A stretch of DNA of 64,000 nucleotides, from contig CAJBNH010000189.1 in the NCBI GenBank assembly GCA_903955385.1, positions 57,845 to 121,844 on the forward strand, written 5' to 3'. Shown piece after piece: positions 58,881 to 64,000 of the stretch. Made by a program: the position numbers and the translations under genes. The notes beneath the pieces are model-generated. The model was not told the DNA's origin. It searched no databases and worked only from the letters and a program-made list of their open reading frames with translations. Each line of letters starts with the position of its first letter. The first letter of the stretch is position 1. Origin of the DNA: an uncultured Myxococcales bacterium. GTDB taxonomy: Bacteria > Myxococcota_A > UBA9042.

Positions 58881-59853
58881 GACTCCCCCGGGAGGAGGCC
58901 GACGCGGGCTCTTCCTGAAGGTGGCGTTTCTGTGCGGGGTTCCGGCCCTGCTGGGGCTGGGCTTTGCCTCGTTCCGGTCGTTCGAGCACTACGTCCAGCA
59001 CGACCCCGACTTCTGCGCCCAGTGCCACGTCACGCAGGACCAGTACGCTCTGTGGGCAGAGGGCGAGCACCACAACGTGCCGTGTCAGGCGTGCCACGAA
59101 CAGACCACGGCACAGGCGCTGGACTCCCTGCGCGGGTTCATTTCCTCAGAGCCAGCCAAGGGTTCCGGGCCGCACACCAAGGTCCACACGCCCAAGGTGC
59201 CGGTCAACGCCTGCATTCGCTGTCACGAGAAGAACGTGGGCGACTGGCCGCAGATCGGCAAGTCGATCGGCCACAAGCTGCACCTCAAGCAGGGCGAGAT
59301 CACCTGCAAGAGCTGCCACGCGCGCACGATCCATAAGTTCGGCGCGGCGTTGGACGCGTGCCCGGACTGTCACAAGGGGCAGGCCGTGCGCACCACGGGC
59401 ATGGAGAAGCTGCACTGCAACGCCTGCCACAACTTCCTGAACACCAATGACACCTTGATCCCGACCCGCCGCGTCTGCTTGGACTGCCACGCCGCACGCG
59501 GCGTGTCGATGCCAGAGCGCGCCCAGAACGAGCACATGGCGCGCTTCTCGTGCGGGGTTTGCCACTTGCCCCATCAGGACAAGAAGACTGCGCATGGTCA
59601 GTGTCTTTCATGCCACGAGGGCATCCAGCAGCACCCAGGCCTGCACTCGGTGCCGGACCACGCGGCCTGTCAGGACTGCCACCAGGCGCACACCTGGCTG
59701 CCGCAGCGCAAGCTGTGCCTCGAGTGCCACGACGACAAGGACAAGCACCACTCCGAGCAGGCGAACTGCTGGAGCTGCCACAAGACCCAATCCCCAGCGG
59801 CCGACCTCGCTTCGCCCCCCACGGCGGACGGCGCGTCGGAGGCGCCGCCATGA
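58861..59853 (+). CDS. 12-haem NapC/NirT-like c-type cytochrome
   Basis: 330 aa from a GTG inside the previous gene (20-bp overlap), with AAGGAGGT just upstream. The N-terminal membrane helix (residues 16-36) and the following HDPDFCAQCH resemble NapC/NirT quinol dehydrogenases. Twelve CxxCH motifs are visible: CAQCH, CQACH, CIRCH, CKSCH, CPDCH, CNACH, CLDCH, CGVCH, CLSCH, CQDCH, CLECH, CWSCH. The family usually has four or five, so this is an extended haem wire. It may pass electrons across the periplasm to an outer-membrane conduit not present in this window. The stop overlaps the kinase ATG (ATGA). Confidence 0.9.
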   Translation: MPSVTTETPPGGGRRGLFLKVAFLCGVPALLGLGFASFRSFEHYVQHDPDFCAQCHVTQDQYALWAEGEHHNVPCQACHEQTTAQALDSLRGFISSEPAKGSGPHTKVHTPKVPVNACIRCHEKNVGDWPQIGKSIGHKLHLKQGEITCKSCHARTIHKFGAALDACPDCHKGQAVRTTGMEKLHCNACHNFLNTNDTLIPTRRVCLDCHAARGVSMPERAQNEHMARFSCGVCHLPHQDKKTAHGQCLSCHEGIQQHPGLHSVPDHAACQDCHQAHTWLPQRKLCLECHDDKDKHHSEQANCWSCHKTQSPAADLASPPTADGASEAPP

Positions 59854-61799
59854 CATCGCCGACCCCCAAGCTGCGTCGGCCTCGCTTCAGCTTGCGGATT
59901 CGTCTCGTCCTGCTCCTGTCGGGCATCATCTGCCTGATTCTGGCTGGGCAGACGCTGTTCTGGCTGTCGAGCGAGGTCACCGATCTGGACCACCGGATCG
60001 CCACGCAAGGGACCATCCACGCCCAGGGAATCGCCAATGCCTGCGCCGGGTTGATGGGCGGATCTGACCCGCATCGCTTCGACTTCGTGATGGGCAGGAT
60101 TCGACGGACCGTGGACCTGATCGAGCTGGCTGTCGTCGACCCATCCGGCAAGGTGCTGGCCCACAGCGACGCCACCCAAGTCGGCCACCAGCGCACCGAC
60201 CGTCGCCACGGCGTATTCGGTCCTCCGCGGTCAAGTCCGGGTCTCGTCGGTCTTTTCGGCAACGCCTTGGCCTATCAGGTCTCGGCTCCCGTGCTGCGGG
60301 GCAGCGACGTGCTGGGCTTCATCTACCTCGAGTTCCGCTCCAACGAGATCGCCGAGCGTGCCGGTCGGCTGATGCGGTCGGCGGCGACCATGGCGCTGTT
60401 CTGGCTGATCGTCGGGGCCGCGGCCGGCACCGTCTACGTTCGGCGCATCACCAAGCCGCTCGCGGTGCTGACCCAGGCGGCGCAGAGCATCACCGAAGGG
60501 CGACTGGATGCCGTGCCGGTGGGTCCGCCCACGTCTCACGACGAGGTGGGGACGCTGCAGGCGAGTTTTCGCCATCTGCAGGCAGGGTTGCGGGCCCAGC
60601 GCGCAGAGAACGCCGAGCTGTTGGACCGATTGCAGCAGCTCAACGACAAGCTGCAGCGCCGCGTCAACGAGGTCACGGCAGAGCTACGCCAGACCGCCGC
60701 CTATCTGGAGTCGGTGTTTCGTTGCATGGAGGTCGGCCTTGTCACCGTCGACGCCCACGGCGACATCGTGCAGGCCAATCAGGGCGCGGACCGGCAGCTG
60801 ACCGGCCTTGGACGTCCGGAGGCCGGCAAGCACGTCAGCGCGCTGATTCCCGACGGAGAAGCGCTGGGGACGATGGTCGAGACCGTGGTGCGTTCGGGCG
60901 CCGCGGCAACGCTGGAGGTCGTGCGCAGCTGCGAGGTGGGGCCTTGGCACGAGGGGGGGCCGGTCTCTTCGGCGCCGTCCGGCGGCCAGCGCACCTTGGG
61001 CTTTCGCATGTATCCGCTGCGGGGGCCTTCTCGCACGACGCTGGGGGCCGTGATCCTCGTGACCGACCTGACCGAAGAACGGTTGGTCGAGTCGCGTCTG
61101 CGCCGTCACGATCGGCTGGCGTCGCTGGGCACCATCGCTGCGGGGCTGGCGCATGAGCTTGGCAACTACATGCATGGTATCGGAGGGTTCTCGTCGATCC
61201 TGCTGAAGTCGCTGCCCCCCGACAGTCCGCACCGCGAGGACGTGCAGACCATCCACGACGACAACGCCAAGGCCGTCGCACTGCTGGAGCGTTTCCTGCA
61301 GTTCGCCCGGCTGGGGCAGGTGCGCTACCAGACCGAGCCGGTGGGGACAATCCTGCGGGAGGCGACCGGTATCGCCTCGTATCGCCTGCGGAAAGCCAAC
61401 GTGCAGGTCGTCGACACCATCGAGGACGAGGGACCAGAGGCGCGGTGCGACGCCCGGCTGCTGACGCAGGTGTTCGTCAACCTGGTTCTGAATGCCGTCG
61501 ATGCGATGGAAGGTCGCGCAGAGCGCCGCCTGACCCTGAGCGCCAACCTGTCCGGCCAGGACCGCGTGGTCCTCCGCGTCGAAGACACCGGCGGCGGCAT
61601 CGACCCGGCCCACGTCGAGCGGATCTTCGATCCGTTCTTCACCACCAAGGGCGCGACCGGCACCGGCCTCGGGCTGTCGATCGCTCACCAGATCATCGAG
61701 CGTCACGGCGGCACCATCACGGTGCAGAGCCGTCGCGACCAAGGCACCACCTTCGTGATCGAACTGCCCTGCTCGGGACCCCTCGAGCAGGACGCTTGA
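59850..61799 (+). CDS. Membrane sensor histidine kinase (HAMP-PAS-HisKA-HATPase)
   Basis: 649 aa; GGAGG 8 bp before ATG, which overlaps the cytochrome stop. Two membrane helices (about 20-38 and 170-195) flank a periplasmic sensor. Then come HAMP (ITKPLAVLTQAAQSITEGRLD), a coiled coil, a PAS domain (FRCMEVGLVTVDAHGDIVQAN), the phospho-acceptor His435 in AGLAHELGNYMHG and an ATPase (VNLVLNAVDAME, DTGGGIDPAHVERIFDPFFTTK, GTGLGLSI). It belongs to the NtrB/ZraS type that partners with sigma-54 regulators. It probably senses redox state or an electron acceptor, since it is co-encoded with cytochromes. Confidence 0.93.
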   Translation: MTSPTPKLRRPRFSLRIRLVLLLSGIICLILAGQTLFWLSSEVTDLDHRIATQGTIHAQGIANACAGLMGGSDPHRFDFVMGRIRRTVDLIELAVVDPSGKVLAHSDATQVGHQRTDRRHGVFGPPRSSPGLVGLFGNALAYQVSAPVLRGSDVLGFIYLEFRSNEIAERAGRLMRSAATMALFWLIVGAAAGTVYVRRITKPLAVLTQAAQSITEGRLDAVPVGPPTSHDEVGTLQASFRHLQAGLRAQRAENAELLDRLQQLNDKLQRRVNEVTAELRQTAAYLESVFRCMEVGLVTVDAHGDIVQANQGADRQLTGLGRPEAGKHVSALIPDGEALGTMVETVVRSGAAATLEVVRSCEVGPWHEGGPVSSAPSGGQRTLGFRMYPLRGPSRTTLGAVILVTDLTEERLVESRLRRHDRLASLGTIAAGLAHELGNYMHGIGGFSSILLKSLPPDSPHREDVQTIHDDNAKAVALLERFLQFARLGQVRYQTEPVGTILREATGIASYRLRKANVQVVDTIEDEGPEARCDARLLTQVFVNLVLNAVDAMEGRAERRLTLSANLSGQDRVVLRVEDTGGGIDPAHVERIFDPFFTTKGATGTGLGLSIAHQIIERHGGTITVQSRRDQGTTFVIELPCSGPLEQDA

Positions 61800-61833
61800 A
61801 CGTCCCCCACCCCCCAGGGACGAGTGTGACCGG

Positions 61834-63201
61834 ATGAAGAAGCCCACAATCCTGTTCATCGACGACCAGAAGTCGGCGCGCGACCTGTTCTCGCGTCAAC
61901 TGGACCCCGAGCGCTTTCGGCCGCTGACGGCGCCCGGCGTGCTGGCGGCCGAGGAGATGATCCGTCAGGAAGCGCCCGACGTGATTGTCACCGACCTGCG
62001 CATGCCCGACATCGACGGACTGGACGGCCTTGAGCGGTTCCACGCCCTGGACCCCGAGCTGCCCGTGATCTTGATCACGGCGTTCGGCACGGTCGAGACC
62101 GCCGTGGAGGCGATGAAGCGCGGCGCGTTCGACTACGTGCGAAAGCCGTTCGATACCGGAGAGTTGGAGATCGTCATCGACCGCGCCCTTGGCCACCGCA
62201 ACCTGCTGCGAGAAAACGCACGGCTGCGATCCGAGGTGGCGCGCAAGTCTGCGTCGGACGACATCATCTGTCGGGCCCCGGCGATGATGTCGGTGATGGA
62301 CCTGGCGGCACGCGTCGCGCCGTCGGACTTCTCGGTGCTGATTCTGGGAGAGAGCGGCACAGGCAAGGACCTGTTCGCCAAGCGCATTCACCAGTTGAGC
62401 AACCGCGCGACGGCACCGTTCGTGTCGCTGAACTGCAGCGCGATCCCGGAGCACCTGCTGGAGAGCGAGCTGTTTGGCCACGAGAAGGGCGCGTTCTCAG
62501 GAGCGACCAATGCACGCGCCGGCTTCTTTGCCGAGGCGGACGGCGGCACGCTATTCCTGGACGAGATCGGCGACATGAGCCCCAACCTGCAGCCCAAGCT
62601 GTTGCGCGTGCTGCAGAACGGCGAGTACTACCGCGTGGGCAGTCGGCGCCTGACCAAGACGGACGTTCGTCTGGTTTGCGCGTCGAACCGTCGCATCGAA
62701 GAGCTTGTCGAGAAAGGGCAATTCCGCCAGGACCTGTACTACCGCATCAACACTGTCCGCATCGCCTTGCCGCCCCTGCGCCAGCGCACTGAAGACATCC
62801 CGTTGCTGGTCGAGCACTTCCTGCAGAAGCTGCGCAAGACCTTTCCCCATGTGCCCTCGCGGCTGAATGCTCAGGCGGTGCGCCACCTGCTGGACTACGG
62901 CTGGCCGGGCAACGTGCGAGAGCTGGAGCATGTGATGGAGCGGTCGTGTCTGGTCTGCGATGGCGACGAGCTGCGGGCCGACGACCTGCCGCCGGAGATT
63001 CGCGGCACGGCGAGCTCGGGCGTCGCCGTTGCGGAGCGGCCCTACAAGGACGCGCGCCGCGACTTCGAGCGCAACTACTTCCTGCAGCTGTTGGCCAGTG
63101 CCGAGGGCAACATCCAGAAGGCCGCGGAACTTGCCGGGATTCATCGCAGCACGCTGTACGAGAAGCTGGCTGCCCTGCAGATCGCGGTCGAACGGGAGTA
63201 G
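61834..63201 (+). CDS. NtrC-family sigma-54-dependent response regulator
   Basis: 455 aa. The receiver domain has acidic pair Asp10-Asp11, phospho-acceptor Asp54 and Lys in VRKPFD. The AAA+ domain has Walker A GESGTGKD at 172-179 and the sigma-54 contact loop GAFSGA at 219-224 (Ser in place of the usual Thr). Walker B is GGTLFLDEIGDM. The C-terminal Fis-type helix-turn-helix is GNIQKAAELAGIHRSTLYEKL. It is the likely binder of the TGTCGG-N6-CCGACA palindromes. The gap to the kinase gene is 34 bp; the ribosome-binding site is weak. Confidence 0.95.
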   Translation: MKKPTILFIDDQKSARDLFSRQLDPERFRPLTAPGVLAAEEMIRQEAPDVIVTDLRMPDIDGLDGLERFHALDPELPVILITAFGTVETAVEAMKRGAFDYVRKPFDTGELEIVIDRALGHRNLLRENARLRSEVARKSASDDIICRAPAMMSVMDLAARVAPSDFSVLILGESGTGKDLFAKRIHQLSNRATAPFVSLNCSAIPEHLLESELFGHEKGAFSGATNARAGFFAEADGGTLFLDEIGDMSPNLQPKLLRVLQNGEYYRVGSRRLTKTDVRLVCASNRRIEELVEKGQFRQDLYYRINTVRIALPPLRQRTEDIPLLVEHFLQKLRKTFPHVPSRLNAQAVRHLLDYGWPGNVRELEHVMERSCLVCDGDELRADDLPPEIRGTASSGVAVAERPYKDARRDFERNYFLQLLASAEGNIQKAAELAGIHRSTLYEKLAALQIAVERE

Positions 63202-63320
63202 CCGGGTCGCCATCCGAGCGACGGGCAGGCGCAGTGGGCGTCGGCAGTGACAGGTGGAGACAAGGCGGCTAACCTCCCGCCGGTCCCCCCGCCAATCACC
63301 CACTGCTGTCGAGGCGCGCC

Positions 63321-64000
63321 ATGGACGAAAAGACCCCCCTCACCGATGCCCTCCGCTACCACTCGGAAGGCCGACCCGGCAAGATTGAGGTCGTCCCGAC
63401 CAAACCCTGCATCACCCAACGGCATTTGTCGCTCGCGTACTCGCCTGGCGTCGCCGAGCCCTGTCTCGAGATCGCCCGCGACCCCGACCTCGTCTACGAC
63501 TACACGGCCAAGGGCAACCTGGTGGCGGTGCTGTCGAACGGCACGGCGGTCTTGGGCTTGGGCGACATCGGCGCACTTGCGGGCAAGCCAGTGATGGAAG
63601 GCAAGGGCGTGCTGTTCAAGAAATTCGCGGACATCGACGTGTTCGACATCGAGGTCAACGAGAAGGACCCGAAGAAGCTGATCGAGATCGTCGCCGCGTT
63701 GGAACCCACGTTTGGCGGCATCAACTTGGAGGACATCAAGGCCCCCGAGTGCTTCGAGGTCGAGCGTGAGCTGAAGAAGCGGATGAACATCCCGGTCTTC
63801 CACGACGACCAGCACGGCACCGCGATCATCACCGCGGCCGGCGTGATGAATGCCGTCGAGATCCAGGGCAAGAAGATCGGCGAGATCAAGGTGGTCGTGT
63901 CCGGTGCAGGCGCCAGCGCGATCTCGTGCATGAACCTGTGGCAGATGGTCGGCGTCAATGCCGAGAACATCACGATGTGCGACTCGCGCGGCGTGATTCA
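63321..64000 (+). CDS. maeB: NADP-type malic enzyme, 3'-truncated by window edge
   Basis: 226 complete codons are visible; the frame is open at the right edge. GAGG lies before ATG 63321. The N-terminus matches Mae[73 protein letters not shown] and the dinucleotide site [16 protein letters not shown]. It converts malate to pyruvate, CO2 and reduced nicotinamide. Whether the phosphotransacetylase-like tail is present cannot be seen. It has its own 119-bp upstream gap and is not obviously part of the cytochrome operon. Confidence 0.93.
   Translation, partial: MDEKTPLTDALRYHSEGRPGKIEVVPTKPCITQRHLSLAYSPGVAEPCLEIARDPDLVYDYTAKGNLVAVLSNGTAVLGLGDIGALAGKPVMEGKGVLFKKFADIDVFDIEVNEKDPKKLIEIVAALEPTFGGINLEDIKAPECFEVERELKKRMNIPVFHDDQHGTAIITAAGVMNAVEIQGKKIGEIKVVVSGAGASAISCMNLWQMVGVNAENITMCDSRGVI

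Overview
The window is high-GC DNA, densely coded on both strands, and looks like a chromosomal segment of an anaerobic or facultative Myxococcota/Deltaproteobacteria-type bacterium. Supporting signs are Cys-rich lipoproteins with long Asp/Thr/Ala linkers, Dictyostelium-type CTDC-like repeats, a MYXO-CTERM-like C-terminus, MopE- and IgGFc-binding-like modules, multihaem c-type cytochromes, pyruvate:ferredoxin oxidoreductase and a sigma-54 response regulator. No rRNA, tRNA, CRISPR array, prophage or plasmid functions were recognised.

Layout. 1-13.6 kb: two related SGNH hydrolases (the first cut by the window edge), an HtrA protease, an E1 alpha/beta 2-oxoacid dehydrogenase pair, a transglutaminase-like protein, a tandem DsbA-like protein, an M48 protease lipoprotein, a somatomedin-B-like repeat lipoprotein and a TetR regulator. 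13.6-28.8 kb: a 1754-aa Cys-repeat lipoprotein, yqeB with an amidohydrolase, an NlpC/P60-MYXO-CTERM protein coupled to a lipoprotein, and a protein with P-domain and fibrinogen-like modules. 28.9-37.3 kb, all on the + strand: YgfK, a PEBP protein with a Cys/Gly-rich insertion, SsnA and a fused PreT-PreA flavoprotein. With yqeB this resembles the E. coli ygf/yqe purine-catabolism island but has no visible molybdenum hydroxylase. 37.3-42.1 kb: surface lipoproteins and EttA. 42.1-48.9 kb: a REP-associated tyrosine transposase (RAYT) surrounded by seven copies of one palindrome, two pairs of which form REPIN-like units of about 160 bp. 48.9-55.3 kb: a cNMP-binding/nucleoside kinase fusion, thioredoxin and PFOR. 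55.3-63.2 kb: a sigma-54-type module. 63.3 kb to the end: the start of malic enzyme.

The most coherent system is 55.6-63.2 kb. Two strong -24/-12 promoters (55776 and 56639) each lie about 130-140 bp downstream of an 18-bp palindrome of the form TGTCGG-N6-CCGACA, the usual layout for an enhancer-binding protein. They precede a small membrane protein and an overlapping operon. That operon encodes a CbcL-like fusion of a 7-haem c-type head with a b-type membrane cytochrome, a 3-haem cytochrome, a 12-haem NapC/NirT-like cytochrome, a sensor kinase and a sigma-54 response regulator. I infer a self-regulated quinol-to-periplasm electron export pathway, possibly for extracellular or alternative anaerobic respiration.

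Other items that deserve attention are the RAYT/REPIN family, the PEBP protein with ten cysteines inserted between its two signature motifs, substitutions at two substrate-contact positions of the PreTA protein, and the CRP-like sensor domain fused to a nucleoside kinase. All functional statements come from reading motifs by eye; no database search was run.
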